64,000 nucleotides of DNA from Arcobacter defluvii (GCF_013201725.1 NZ_CP053835.1:1116001-1180000), one strand, 5' to 3'; numbered from the stretch's first letter, positions 42,273-51,352 are shown. The notes: generated by a model not told the origin, from the letters alone. Numbers and translations are program-made.

Positions 42273-42319
42273 TTTTTCTCACTTTTAACTAAACTTTGCC
42301 TCGGGGAATTATCTTCCAA
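42260..42319 (-). CDS. Leader peptide ORF before the second CNNM gene (19 aa)
   Basis: On the minus strand AAAAAAGGAG is followed at six bases by TTG at 42319, opening MEDNSPRQSLVKSEKKWKF, which ends inside the first codons of the CNNM gene (stop at 42260). The CNNM gene itself has only a weak site, so its translation may depend on this ORF. The leader RNA (CTTGG/CCGAG stem) differs from that of the first paralogue. Confidence 0.4.
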   Translation of the reverse strand: MEDNSPRQSLVKSEKKWKF

Positions 42320-42461
42320 GCAGGACTCCTTTTTTAAATCGATATAATTTGTAACTAATAATATCAAAATAAACTTAATAAATAAATTTTTTTTTGAAAA
42401 AAAATGATTTTTTATAGTATAATAAGCTTAATAAACAAGTTTTTATTATAAGGAGGTTATC

Positions 42462-42830
42462 ATGGAATATGGATTAATACCAAAAATAGATCAGTATAGT
42501 GATAATAAAGCTTTAGAAATGCAAAAAGTTCAACCTTCTTCAAATTCATCTGAAATTAGAGATAAAGAGAATTTAAAGCAAATACAACAAGAAACTATAG
42601 TAAAAGCAAAAGAAGCTTCAGATGTAAAAGAAGCAAAAAATGAAACAACAACTTCCTCAAATAAATTTGAAGTTGTTTTATCTAATACAAACTTTGGATA
42701 CAATGTCTCTTCGAAAGATTTTTATGTAAAAGTATCTCGCGGTAGTGTTGAAAATCAATATCCTACAGAAGAAATGATGAAGATGAAAGCATATATGCTG
42801 AGTTTAAGTGAGGAAGCTGTTACAGCTTAG
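42462..42830 (+). CDS. Unknown protein with a strong ribosome site
   Basis: 122 residues, acidic, Gln/Lys/Ser-rich N-terminal 65 residues (probably disordered) and a compact C-terminal region with EVVLSNTNFGYNVSSKDFYV and YPTEEMMKMKAYMLSLSEE. The gene has a TATAAT-like promoter and AAGGAGG six bases before the ATG, suggesting strong expression. It may be a flagellar or cell-surface-related protein by its FlaG-like layout, but the FlaG domain is not clear. Confidence 0.55.
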   Translation: MEYGLIPKIDQYSDNKALEMQKVQPSSNSSEIRDKENLKQIQQETIVKAKEASDVKEAKNETTTSSNKFEVVLSNTNFGYNVSSKDFYVKVSRGSVENQYPTEEMMKMKAYMLSLSEEAVTA

Positions 42831-42831
42831 A

Positions 42832-42862
42832 AAAATCAGGTAAAGTTCTACTACCTGATTTT
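42832..42862. terminator. Bidirectional terminator
   Basis: 11-bp stem AAAATCAGGTA / TACCTGATTTT with a 9-base loop and T-run on the plus strand; it contains the stop codon of the convergent DUF309-type gene. Confidence 0.75.
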
Positions 42863-43195
42863 TTTATTTAATTCTAAAAGTATCTCTTTTGCTTTAAAGT
42901 ATTTTTCTTTTTCTTCAAAATCTACTGTATCTAAAAGTGGAATATATTTTTCAAAAGCAATCCAAACTTTTTTGTGACTTTCTGGTCTTTTTTTGATATA
43001 AAAAAGAGCAAGTGCAGTTGCTCCATTTATTAAACCTTTTAATACAAGTGATTTATTTATTTCGCCTTGTTTTTTATAAAAATTCCAATCATCTTCAAGT
43101 AATTCATGAGCTTCAACAAAATAGCCATTTTCTATTGCAAAAATAAATCTATCAATTGCTGTTTTTTGATTGAAAATATTATAATCTATTTTCAT
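42851..43195 (-). CDS. DUF309-like protein
   Basis: 114 residues, all helical, with the DUF309 pattern DRFIFAIENGYFVEAHELLE and LKGLINGATALALFYIKKR. The His-Glu pair (EAHELLEDDW) is conserved in the family, whose function is unknown. It overlaps the end of uvrA by 4 bases on the same strand, so it is translated from the uvrA message. Its stop lies within a terminator stem. Confidence 0.75.
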   Translation of the reverse strand: MKIDYNIFNQKTAIDRFIFAIENGYFVEAHELLEDDWNFYKKQGEINKSLVLKGLINGATALALFYIKKRPESHKKVWIAFEKYIPLLDTVDFEEKEKYFKAKEILLELNKKIR

Positions 43196-46008
43196 TTTTC
43201 ATTTATCTCTTTGTCAAGATAGTAACCTGTATAAGAACCTGAGTTTTTATGATTTTGTGCTAAAAATTCTGGAGTTCCCTCATCTACAACTTTTCCACCT
43301 TTGTTTCCACCTTCAGGTCCAATATCTATAACCCAATCAGAATTTTTGATAACATCAAGATTATGTTCAATTACAAGCACAGAATTTCCAAGTTCAACTA
43401 AATGATGTAAAACTTTTGTTAATCTATCAACATCAGCAAAGTGTAAACCAGTAGTTGGTTCATCTAAAACATATAGAGTATTTCCCGTATCTTTTTTACT
43501 TAATTCTTTACTTAGTTTTATTCTTTGTGCTTCTCCACCACTAAGTGTTACAGCATTTTGTCCTAAAGTTATATATCCAAGTCCAACATCACTTAATGTT
43601 TGAAGTTTTGCTTTTAGTTTTGGAACTTTTGCAAAAAACTCTAATGCTTCATCAACACTCATATTTAAAACATCAGAAATATTTTTACCTTTGTACATAA
43701 TCTCTAAAGTTTGTGCATTATATCTATGCCCATGACAAGCATCACATTTCACCATAATATCAGGTAAGAAGTGCATTTCTATTTTTATTTCACCTTCACC
43801 TTGACATTTTTCACATCTTCCACCTTTTACGTTAAAAGAAAATCTTCCTATTTTATAACCTCTAAGCATTGCTTCTTTTGTTTTAGCAAATAAATCTCTT
43901 ATATCATCCATAAGTCCAGTATAAGTTGCTGGATTACTTCGTGGAGTTCTTCCTATTGGGCTTTGGTCAAGGTAGATAACTTTATCAAGTTTTTCAAGAC
44001 CTTCAATTTCTACACCATCGACTTTTTTTACTTTTTTTGCTCTATTTAAAAGTTCTTTTGCAACAGGAAGTAAAGTTTGAAGTATCAGTGAAGACTTACC
44101 ACTTCCACTAACTCCTGTAATAGCACATAAGTTTTTTAGTGGAATTTTTACATTAAGATTTTTTATATTATTTATATTTACATTTTTTATTTCTATAAAC
44201 TCTTCTTGGGGACGATTGTGAACATAATCAATCTTTTTTGTTCCTGTTACATATTTTGCAGTTAGAGTTTTTGCCTTATTCATCTCTTTTAAAGTTCCAG
44301 CAAAAACTATTTCTCCACCAAATTTACCTGCATTTGGTCCAATATCAACTATATAATCGGCTGCTTGAATAGTTTCTTTATCATGTTCAACTACAATAAC
44401 AGTATTTCCTTTTTCTTGTAAGGCTCTTAAAGTTTTGATTAGTTTATTTGTATCTCTTTCATGAAGTCCAATAGATGGTTCATCAAGTACATACATAACT
44501 CCTGTAAGTCCTGAACCAATTTGCGAAGCAACTCTTATTCTTTGAGCTTCTCCACCTGAAATTGTTCTTGCATCTCGTCCTAAAGTTATATATCCTAGTC
44601 CAACATCATATAAAAAATAAATTCTCTCTTTTATCTCTTTTAAAATAGGTGCTGCAATCATTTTATTTTGTTCATTTAAATAAGAGAAATTTTTTTCATC
44701 TTGGAAAAAAGCATGAGCTTCTTCAATAGGAATATTTAAAATATCAGGAATAGTTCTATTTGCTACAAAAACACTTTGTGATGAAGGTTTTAGTCTATTT
44801 CCATTACAAGCATCACATTTTTTTTCTGTCATGTATTCGCTCATCTCTTTTTCATCTTTTATCATATCATAAGCTAATTTTACTATCCCATCCCATTTTC
44901 GTACCAGTTTATGTTTTTTCCAAAAAAAAGTCACTTCATCAACAGTTCCATGCAAAATAGCTTTTTTTTGATGCTCTTCTAAAGATGCAAAAGGAATTTT
45001 AATATTTATATTGTTTTGTTCACAAAAAGCTAAAAGCATTTTAAAATAAAAACCTTTATTAAACCCATAGATGATTTTAATAGCACCATTTTCTATTTCT
45101 AAATCTTCATCAATTACTTTTTTCATATCTAATGCATATCTTATTCCTAAACCATCACAAGATGGACAGGCACCTTTTGGTGAGTTAAATGAAAAAGATA
45201 AAGGTTCAAGTGGTTCAAAAGAGATTTTACAATTAAAACAAGCCATATGTTCAGAATAATGTATAAACTTTTCAGTTCCTACTTCTTCATGGTTCATAAT
45301 TTCAATTTCAAGTTCACCAAAACTCTCTTTTAAACCTTTCTCAACATCTTGAGCAATTCTTTCTTTATTTTCTTCTTTTACTGTAAGTCTATCTATTACA
45401 ACTTTGATAGTATGCATTTGAGTTTTAGCTAATTCTATATCTTCATCAAGTCTTACCATAACTCCATCAACCATAGCTCTTACATAACCTTTGTTTTTAA
45501 GGCTTTCAAGTAAATCTGCAAAAGTTCCTTTTTTTCTATTTACTAAAGGAGCAAGTATTACGATTTTTGATTCATTTGGAAGAGATAAAACTTGATTTAT
45601 TACATCACTTGCACTCATTTGAGAAATAGGTTGCCCACATTGGTGACAATGTTGTTTCCCAACTCTAGCATATAAAAGTCTAAAGTAATCATAAACTTCT
45701 GTAATTGTTCCGACAGTTGAACGAGGATTTTTTGAAGTTGTTTTTTGGTCAATTGCAATCGCAGGAGTTAAACCTTCTATTCTTTCAACATCAGGTTTTC
45801 CAACTTTATCCAAAAATTGTCTAGCATATGAAGAAAGAGACTCAATATATCTTCTTTGACCTTCTGCATATAATGTATCAAAAGCCAAAGTTGATTTTCC
45901 TGAACCACTAAGTCCTGTAAATACAATTAGCTTATTTTTTGGTATTTCTAAATTTATATTTTTTAGATTATTTTCTTTAGCATTAAATATTTTTATAGTA
46001 TCTGTCAT
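43192..46008 (-). CDS. uvrA: Excinuclease ABC subunit A
   Basis: 938 residues, normal for UvrA. Two ABC ATPase modules: Walker A GLSGSGKST near residue 32 and GVSGSGKSS near 635; ABC signatures ISGGEAQR and LSGGEAQR; Walker B VLDEP in both. Zinc-finger cysteines CHQCGQPIS, CDACNG and CDACHGHRYN are present. Acts in nucleotide excision repair with UvrB and UvrC. Nothing unusual except the downstream DUF309 gene, overlapping by 4 bases. Confidence 0.97.
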   Translation of the reverse strand: MTDTIKIFNAKENNLKNINLEIPKNKLIVFTGLSGSGKSTLAFDTLYAEGQRRYIESLSSYARQFLDKVGKPDVERIEGLTPAIAIDQKTTSKNPRSTVGTITEVYDYFRLLYARVGKQHCHQCGQPISQMSASDVINQVLSLPNESKIVILAPLVNRKKGTFADLLESLKNKGYVRAMVDGVMVRLDEDIELAKTQMHTIKVVIDRLTVKEENKERIAQDVEKGLKESFGELEIEIMNHEEVGTEKFIHYSEHMACFNCKISFEPLEPLSFSFNSPKGACPSCDGLGIRYALDMKKVIDEDLEIENGAIKIIYGFNKGFYFKMLLAFCEQNNINIKIPFASLEEHQKKAILHGTVDEVTFFWKKHKLVRKWDGIVKLAYDMIKDEKEMSEYMTEKKCDACNGNRLKPSSQSVFVANRTIPDILNIPIEEAHAFFQDEKNFSYLNEQNKMIAAPILKEIKERIYFLYDVGLGYITLGRDARTISGGEAQRIRVASQIGSGLTGVMYVLDEPSIGLHERDTNKLIKTLRALQEKGNTVIVVEHDKETIQAADYIVDIGPNAGKFGGEIVFAGTLKEMNKAKTLTAKYVTGTKKIDYVHNRPQEEFIEIKNVNINNIKNLNVKIPLKNLCAITGVSGSGKSSLILQTLLPVAKELLNRAKKVKKVDGVEIEGLEKLDKVIYLDQSPIGRTPRSNPATYTGLMDDIRDLFAKTKEAMLRGYKIGRFSFNVKGGRCEKCQGEGEIKIEMHFLPDIMVKCDACHGHRYNAQTLEIMYKGKNISDVLNMSVDEALEFFAKVPKLKAKLQTLSDVGLGYITLGQNAVTLSGGEAQRIKLSKELSKKDTGNTLYVLDEPTTGLHFADVDRLTKVLHHLVELGNSVLVIEHNLDVIKNSDWVIDIGPEGGNKGGKVVDEGTPEFLAQNHKNSGSYTGYYLDKEINEK

Positions 46009-46173
46009 AGTTTTGCCTTTAAAATTTTGAAGCTGATATTATAGGATAGATATATATAATTGTCTATTAAAGGCATTTAGTTTATTAAGAAAAAAGATGC
46101 TATATAAAATATAATTATAAGTATATAAGGTATATGATGTTTTCATAAATAACTATATTACAAAGGAGATAAT

Positions 46174-46731
46174 ATGCATATTTATATAATTCATGGCTAT
46201 TCTGCATCCGTTGAAGCACATTGGTTTTCTTGGTTAAAAGAGAAATTAGAAGAAGAAAATGAAGTTACAATTATAGACTTACCAACTCCTCAAAATCCAA
46301 ATCCAAAAGAATGGAATGACGCTTTAAAAGAACAAATTAAATTCATTGATAAAAATTCATTTTTTATAGCTCATAGTTTAGGTTGTATTAGTTTACTCAA
46401 GTTTTTATCAGAAAGCAAAATTGAAGAAAAAATTGCAGGATATATACTAGTTTCTGGTTTTAATGAATCTTTACCTAGTTTAAAACAATTAGATCATTTT
46501 TTAGAAAAAAGATTAGATTATAAAAAGTTAGAAAAAATAACAGATAATAAAATTGTTATTGGCTCAAATGATGATTATATTGTGCCAGTTGTATTGACAC
46601 AAAGACTTGCTTTTTTATTAAGTGCAAATTTTATTTGTCTTGAAAAAGGAGGACACTTTTTAGATAGAGATGGTTATACTAATTTTCCTCTTTTATTATC
46701 AGAATTTAAAAAAATAAAATTCAATGAATAG
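46174..46731 (+). CDS. RBBP9/YdeN-family serine hydrolase
   Basis: 185 residues, alpha/beta hydrolase fold. HGYSAS opens the sheet, AHSLGCIS holds the nucleophile Ser at about 69, and the acid (SNDDYIVP) and base His (KGGHFLDRDGY) are in place. The RBBP9/YdeN family is small serine hydrolases of mostly unknown substrate. Preceded by AAAGGAG. A long A/T-rich stem after it (46736-46773) separates it from the convergent gene. Confidence 0.82.
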   Translation: MHIYIIHGYSASVEAHWFSWLKEKLEEENEVTIIDLPTPQNPNPKEWNDALKEQIKFIDKNSFFIAHSLGCISLLKFLSESKIEEKIAGYILVSGFNESLPSLKQLDHFLEKRLDYKKLEKITDNKIVIGSNDDYIVPVVLTQRLAFLLSANFICLEKGGHFLDRDGYTNFPLLLSEFKKIKFNE

Positions 46732-46755
46732 AATAAGAATATATTAAATAAAGTT

Positions 46756-47160
46756 TTATTTTTTATATTCTTGTGTTCTAATTCGTCTTTGTATTTCTCT
46801 TTTTACAGCATTAATAGCGTATTTTTTATTTCCACCTGGAATACTTGTTACTATTTGTGAGTCACATTTTTCACAAATAAAATCAGTTTTTACAACTTCT
46901 GTATATCTTGTATGACAAGAACTTTCATCATATACTAATATTGAATCACATTTAGGACAATAACATTGAATATCAATTATTTCATCTTTTTCCCATTTCC
47001 ATCTCCAATTTGCATCATAGATAAAATCTTCTAAATATTTAGTATATTCTGCTTTTTTACTACTTGTAAGTAATAATAAAAATTTTATTATACTAACAAG
47101 TGCTAAAACAGAAATAATTAACAATAACCAGATAGGAAGAGTGTATGAAGTTAATAACAT
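46756..47160 (-). CDS. Membrane protein with zinc-ribbon-like domain, possibly longer
   Basis: 134 residues from ATG 47160 (GGAG seven bases upstream): a membrane helix (about 9-30), then CYCPKCDS and CEKCDS, a zinc-ribbon-like Cys set, then a basic tail. The frame is open upstream to a TAA; before the ATG it encodes about 49 residues with another membrane helix (SLIILFSLIIGIIALFF). A good AAAAAAGG site lies seven bases before ATA at 47307, so the natural start may be a non-standard or mutated codon there. Confidence 0.55.
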   Translation of the reverse strand: MLLTSYTLPIWLLLIISVLALVSIIKFLLLLTSSKKAEYTKYLEDFIYDANWRWKWEKDEIIDIQCYCPKCDSILVYDESSCHTRYTEVVKTDFICEKCDSQIVTSIPGGNKKYAINAVKREIQRRIRTQEYKK

Positions 47161-47457
47161 ATTATAACTCCAAATAGTACCAGTATAAATTAGTGCTAAT
47201 AAATCAACTATATATTCATGAGTTTGAGGAATAAAGAATAAAGCAATAATACCTATTATCAGTGAAAAAAGAATAATAAGGCTTATTTTTATTTTTGAAT
47301 TTTTTATTTGAATACCTTTTTTAGGTTAGATTTTTTCGAATTATATAGTATGGAGACTAAAAAATAAATTTCTGAATTAAAGACATTTATAATTTTTTAT
47401 TAAAAAAGAATTTAAAGAAATAAAGAAATGATAAAATAAATAAAAGGAAAATAGCAA

Positions 47458-47823
47458 ATGAAAAGAACTTCTTATGAAAAAGATAGCAATGGTGAATACG
47501 CAGAACTTTTCCTAAATGTAAGAGATTTCATAAAAATCTGTATAGGAAATGATGCAAAAGAAAAACATTGTGAAAATATAACAACACTATATTCAAAAGA
47601 GGGTGGATTTTGTTATATAAAAGTTAAAGAAAATTATATTCATATTGGTTGGTTTAGAGGTCGATATATAAATGATAAATACAACTTTCTTTTTGGAAAA
47701 GGAAAAACTATAAGAGGACAAAAAGTTCATAAACTTGATAAAATTACAAGAGATTCTATAAAATATTATGTAAATGAGACTTCGATGTTTTTGTTTAGAC
47801 ATAATGCTTTGAAGAAATTATGA
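47458..47823 (+). CDS. DUF1801-like small protein
   Basis: 121 residues, ATG preceded by AAAAGGAAAA. The pattern NITTLYSKEGGFCYIKVKEN and YIHIGWFRGRY...GKGKTIRGQKVHK matches the DUF1801 (YdhG-like) fold, of unknown function. The two central Cys (about 42, 58) and high Lys content are not informative. It is followed after 26 bases by the gene at 47850; both may be one accessory unit. Confidence 0.5.
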   Translation: MKRTSYEKDSNGEYAELFLNVRDFIKICIGNDAKEKHCENITTLYSKEGGFCYIKVKENYIHIGWFRGRYINDKYNFLFGKGKTIRGQKVHKLDKITRDSIKYYVNETSMFLFRHNALKKL

Positions 47824-47849
47824 ATATGAAATAAGGGAATTTATATTTT

Positions 47850-48404
47850 ATGTATACAAAACAAGAAGTAATAGGTTATATTTGGCAATATTCACGATAT
47901 TATGGAAATTTATTAATATCTTGTGAAGAAATAATTAAAGTTGAGAATTTTAGTGGTCATGATTCACTAATATATTTGTTTAATATATTAGAAAATATTG
48001 TTAAATCTCAAATAAAGAATTATGAACAAAATTTTGTGAAAATAATAGATGAACTTAAAGAAAGAAATTATATTAGTGAAATTGAATATAATTTTTTGAA
48101 CAATAAAGAATATGGAATCAGAAGAATAAGAAATCCATTGGCTCATTCGAATTTATCAAAGTATAATATTATATTCTTATTTGAAGATACTAAACTTTTA
48201 TTCCCTTTAACTGAAGATGCAACTTGTACAAAATTTTATGAATATTTTTCAGATATTTTATTTAATTTAATGTTGAAAATTATTAGTAATAATTTTATAA
48301 CTCCAATTTCAATTAATTTAGATGAAGATATAAAAAAATTAAAAATAAGAATTCAAGAAATTACACCTGAAGAATTATTATCATATAAAGGTATTGATTA
48401 TTAA
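47850..48404 (+). CDS. Unknown helical protein
   Basis: 184 residues, helical, with EYNFLNNKEYGIRRIRNPLA followed by HSN: the RxxRNPLAHSN segment resembles the RxxxNxxxH pattern of HEPN-type RNases and DUF4145-like proteins, though it is not exact. If it is a HEPN protein, the Arg and His residues at about 89-98 would form the active site. No membrane segment. Function not shown; context is small accessory genes. Confidence 0.5.
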   Translation: MYTKQEVIGYIWQYSRYYGNLLISCEEIIKVENFSGHDSLIYLFNILENIVKSQIKNYEQNFVKIIDELKERNYISEIEYNFLNNKEYGIRRIRNPLAHSNLSKYNIIFLFEDTKLLFPLTEDATCTKFYEYFSDILFNLMLKIISNNFITPISINLDEDIKKLKIRIQEITPEELLSYKGIDY

Positions 48405-48425
48405 CAATTAAAAGGTTGGAATGAA

Positions 48426-48527
48426 ATGTCGGAAGATAATAAATACAAAATGGTAGAAAATGCTTTAGATGTTAATATTTATACTCATATATTCAAAATG
48501 ATGAATTTAGAAAATAAATTAAAATAA
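48426..48527 (+). CDS. Short ORF, 33 residues
   Basis: ATG at 48426 follows AAAGGTTGGAATGAA. The peptide MSEDNKYKMVENALDVNIYT and a short helical rest has no recognised motif. It may be a small gene in the accessory unit or a fragment; the ribosome site is plausible but not strong. Confidence 0.3.
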   Translation: MSEDNKYKMVENALDVNIYTHIFKMMNLENKLK

Positions 48528-48571
48528 AATTCTATAAATAATTCTTTAAGCAACCATAAGCTAAACTTTTA

Positions 48572-48587
48572 CCAAACAATCGTTTGG
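48572..48587. promoter_or_regulatory. TetR operator CCAAACAATCGTTTGG
   Basis: The inverted repeat CCAAAC-AATC-GTTTGG sits 9 bases before the ATG of the TetR-type gene and recurs (15 of 16 bases) at 49175 before the HPP gene. Probably the binding site through which the regulator controls itself and the downstream unit. Confidence 0.7.
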
Positions 48588-48595
48588 ATAAAAAT

Positions 48596-49150
48596 ATGGC
48601 AATCAAAAAAACATCAAAAGAAGAGATTTTAAAAGAGTCTATTAAACTTTTTAAAATACGAGGATATTCAAATACTTCTATGGCAAATATAGCTGAGGCT
48701 TGTGGGCTTATCAAAGGAAGTATTTATCATCATTTTAAGAGCAAAGAAGAGATAGGTTTGGAGTCTTTAAAGTATATTCACAACTATTTTGCTGAGTTTA
48801 TTTTTTCTATTGCTTATAGAAGTGATTTGAGTGATAAACAAAAAATCGAGCTTTTTGTAAAAAAAACTGATGACTATTTTTTACATAGTGAAGGTGGTTG
48901 TCTACTTGGAAATTTAGCTTTGGAAGCTAGTAGTTTAAATCTTGATTTTAAAGAAGAGATAAAGCTTTATTTTACAGATTGGGAAAATGCTTTGATAAAA
49001 ATCTTTGAAAATAAATACTCAAAAATAGAAGCATCAAATCTGGCAAAAGAGTATGTAGCTTTAACTCAAGGTGCCATAATGATGATGAATTTATATGATT
49101 CATCACAAAATTATCTAAAAGTAGGCGAAAAAATCATTAGTTTAATCTAA
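48596..49150 (+). CDS. TetR-family transcriptional regulator
   Basis: 184 residues from ATG 48596; an in-frame TTG at 48584 lies inside the operator and is less likely. The HTH is ILKESIKLFKIRGYSNTSMA plus NIAEACGLIKGSIYHHFKSKEE, the classic TetR layout. The C-terminal ligand region has one Cys-rich spot (GGCLLGNLAL), as seen in thiol-stress or aldehyde sensors. Likely represses itself and the HPP/flavoprotein pair. Confidence 0.9.
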   Translation: MAIKKTSKEEILKESIKLFKIRGYSNTSMANIAEACGLIKGSIYHHFKSKEEIGLESLKYIHNYFAEFIFSIAYRSDLSDKQKIELFVKKTDDYFLHSEGGCLLGNLALEASSLNLDFKEEIKLYFTDWENALIKIFENKYSKIEASNLAKEYVALTQGAIMMMNLYDSSQNYLKVGEKIISLI

Positions 49151-49174
49151 TGGTTTTTTTTTATCTTATTTAAA

Positions 49175-49189
49175 CAAACAATCGTTTGG
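49175..49189. promoter_or_regulatory. Second TetR operator copy CAAACAATCGTTTGG
   Basis: Repeats the operator core found before the TetR gene, here inside a longer inverted repeat AAACAA...TTGTTT (49172-49196), 29 bases before the HPP gene. Places that gene under the same regulator. Confidence 0.7.
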
Positions 49190-49217
49190 TTGTTTAAATT
49201 TATTAAAAAGGAAAAAT

Positions 49218-49727
49218 ATGAATTATCTTGAAAAATTTAAAGGGCAGGGTGTTGAACTTCCACCTAAATCATCTATATATGAAATTGCCTTTGCTTGGTT
49301 AGGTGGATTTATCTCTATATTTATTATTGGTTATCTTACAAAATCTTATGATAATCTTTTGGTTATGGGTTCTTTTGGAGCCTCTTGTGTTTTGTTATTT
49401 GGCTTTCCTAAAAGTCCATTTTCACAACCAAGAAATGTAATCTTAGGGCATTTCTTATCTACATTTATTGGTTTAGGTTTTTTACATATTTTAGGAAATG
49501 AATATTGGAGTATGGCTTTAGCTTTGGCAACTGCAATTGCAGTTATGCTTGCAACAAATACAGTTCATCCACCAGCAGGTTCAAATCCTTTGATAGTGTT
49601 TTTATTGGGTGTAAATTGGGATTATTTGGTATTTCCTAGTTTAATAGGTGCTATTATTTTAGTTATAGTGGCTCTTTTTTATAATAATTTACATAAAAAT
49701 AGAGCTTATCCACAATATTGGTTTTAA
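49218..49727 (+). CDS. HPP-family membrane protein
   Basis: 169 residues with about four membrane segments and the family signature NTVHPPAGSNPL (HPP). Further motif: GAS..LLFGFPKSPFSQPRNVILGH. HPP proteins include nitrite transporters of chloroplasts and cyanobacteria; bacterial roles are poorly known. Preceded by AAAGGAAAA and the TetR operator. The flavin-fold gene starts 9 bases after its stop, so they are one unit. Confidence 0.85.
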   Translation: MNYLEKFKGQGVELPPKSSIYEIAFAWLGGFISIFIIGYLTKSYDNLLVMGSFGASCVLLFGFPKSPFSQPRNVILGHFLSTFIGLGFLHILGNEYWSMALALATAIAVMLATNTVHPPAGSNPLIVFLLGVNWDYLVFPSLIGAIILVIVALFYNNLHKNRAYPQYWF

Positions 49728-49736
49728 AGGTTTATT

Positions 49737-50252
49737 ATGGAAATTTTTACACAAGAACATCTAATAGCAAGAGAAAAATACGGTACGACAAAACAAGCGG
49801 AGCTTATACTTGAAAATATGGATACAAGAACTCCAAATGATAGGATGATAAAATTTATTGAAAATATGAACTATTTTTTTCTAGCAACTTCTAGTAAAGA
49901 TGGAAGAGTTAATGTAAATTTTAAAGGTACAAAATCAAAAAGTTTGATAAAATTTTTAGATAAAAATAGGCTAATTTTCCCTGATTTTGATGGTAATGGA
50001 ATCTTACATTCAGTAGGTGATATTGAATCAAATCCACATGTTGGATTATTGATAATTGATTTTTTGAATGATATTAGAATAAAAATAAATGGTAAAGCTA
50101 AAATAATAGATGATAAAAATGAAATTATAAACTATTTAGATATCTTTGATTCTTTTAATTTTTCAAGATTGATTGAAGTGCAAATAGAATATATCATACC
50201 AAATTGTTCTGCAAACTTAAGTGTTGTAAGAAATTCGATTTTAAGATATTGA
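49737..50252 (+). CDS. Pyridoxamine 5'-phosphate oxidase-fold flavoprotein
   Basis: 171 residues, split-barrel flavin-binding fold: MIKFIENMNYFFLATSSKDG opens the barrel, then NFKGTKSKS and FPDFDGNGILHSVGDIESNP. Proteins of this type bind FMN or F420 and act on small oxidants. It is co-transcribed with HPP and controlled by TetR; the group may respond to a redox-active or nitrogen-containing compound. Ends in a clear terminator. Confidence 0.78.
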   Translation: MEIFTQEHLIAREKYGTTKQAELILENMDTRTPNDRMIKFIENMNYFFLATSSKDGRVNVNFKGTKSKSLIKFLDKNRLIFPDFDGNGILHSVGDIESNPHVGLLIIDFLNDIRIKINGKAKIIDDKNEIINYLDIFDSFNFSRLIEVQIEYIIPNCSANLSVVRNSILRY

Positions 50253-50270
50253 CATTTATGTCAATATCTT
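50243..50270 (+). terminator. Terminator after the flavoprotein gene
   Basis: Perfect 12-bp stem AAGATATTGACA / TGTCAATATCTT with a TTTA loop, followed by TGAT; includes the stop codon region. Confidence 0.7.
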
Positions 50271-50276
50271 TGATAT

Positions 50277-51311
50277 TTAAAATTCAATTTCTTTAGGTGT
50301 TGATAAATTTGTATCAACAATTTTTAAAATCATTTCTTCATAAGACATATTTTCATTTATAAAAAATGCTTTATAGAAATAACCTTCATCAAGACTTGGC
50401 ATAAAATCAGCTGCTAAAAAATGAAAAATACCATTGAAACTCATTTTTATATCAATTTTACCAATACCCTTTCCACCCAAAGCCCTAAAAGAGTTTATTG
50501 CAATTGAAGATACTTCTTTTCTGATTTTTTTATCAGTTATAGCTATAATTTCTTCTAAATTACTCTTTCTTGCATCAAAATCTAAAATCTTGTGACCATT
50601 TTTATTTTTGCAAGCAATGATTTCAACAGGTAAAATCATTAAAATATTTTTTGATTTATTTTCTAAAATAGAAACGCTATATTCTTTCCCTGATAAATAA
50701 TTTTCTACTAAAGTACGAGATTTTTGATTATTATAAATATCCAAAACCTTTGCTTGGTATTTTTTAAAATCAAAAACTACTGATTGGGCATTTATATCTT
50801 CTGGATTATTCTTTTTTTCAGGTTTTAAAAACAAAGGAAAAGTTACAGGAAGTAAACTTTCTATTTCATGTTCATTTGGTTGTGTTGTAAAAAAATTTGC
50901 TGTGTTTATGTTCTCTTTTTGTACAATTTGTTTTGCAAGATTTTTATCATATTCATTTTCAAAAGCATTTTTATTTGATGAAATATAATTAATATTATGT
51001 TTTTTTAGATAATCTGAAAACCAAATTTTTTCTTTTTTAAAATTAAAATATTTAATACGAGAAAATACCAAATCAGGTTTTTTTGTTATTAATGTTTTTA
51101 AATCATCTTCATTTTTTATAGTAGTAACTAAAACTTTTTCATAGTTTTTAGATAATATCTCCAAAATTAATTCTACATTTAAATCATCTTTCATATCTGT
51201 TTTTGTTAGAGAATTTGGAGTTGTTACAATCTCTATATATTTATTGATTTTAGAAAAAGGTTTGATAATAAAAACTTCTTGATCACTAAGAGTATTATTT
51301 TGTATTATCAT
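50277..51311 (-). CDS. ATP-grasp ligase, D-Ala-D-Ala ligase-like
   Basis: 344 residues. The central region LLPVTFPLFLKPEKK and the Lys after it begin the ATP-grasp fold; SRTLVENYLSGKEYSVSIL and KGIGKIDIKMSFNGIFHFL (with DIKM and the later DFMPSLDEG) correspond to the ATP/Mg binding and substrate loop. It is longer and more divergent than Ddl; other members join amino acids or peptides. The neighbourhood offers no partner. Confidence 0.68.
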   Translation of the reverse strand: MIIQNNTLSDQEVFIIKPFSKINKYIEIVTTPNSLTKTDMKDDLNVELILEILSKNYEKVLVTTIKNEDDLKTLITKKPDLVFSRIKYFNFKKEKIWFSDYLKKHNINYISSNKNAFENEYDKNLAKQIVQKENINTANFFTTQPNEHEIESLLPVTFPLFLKPEKKNNPEDINAQSVVFDFKKYQAKVLDIYNNQKSRTLVENYLSGKEYSVSILENKSKNILMILPVEIIACKNKNGHKILDFDARKSNLEEIIAITDKKIRKEVSSIAINSFRALGGKGIGKIDIKMSFNGIFHFLAADFMPSLDEGYFYKAFFINENMSYEEMILKIVDTNLSTPKEIEF

Positions 51312-51352
51312 TTCGATATATTAAAATATCTTTTTTGCATATTTTGTCCTTG

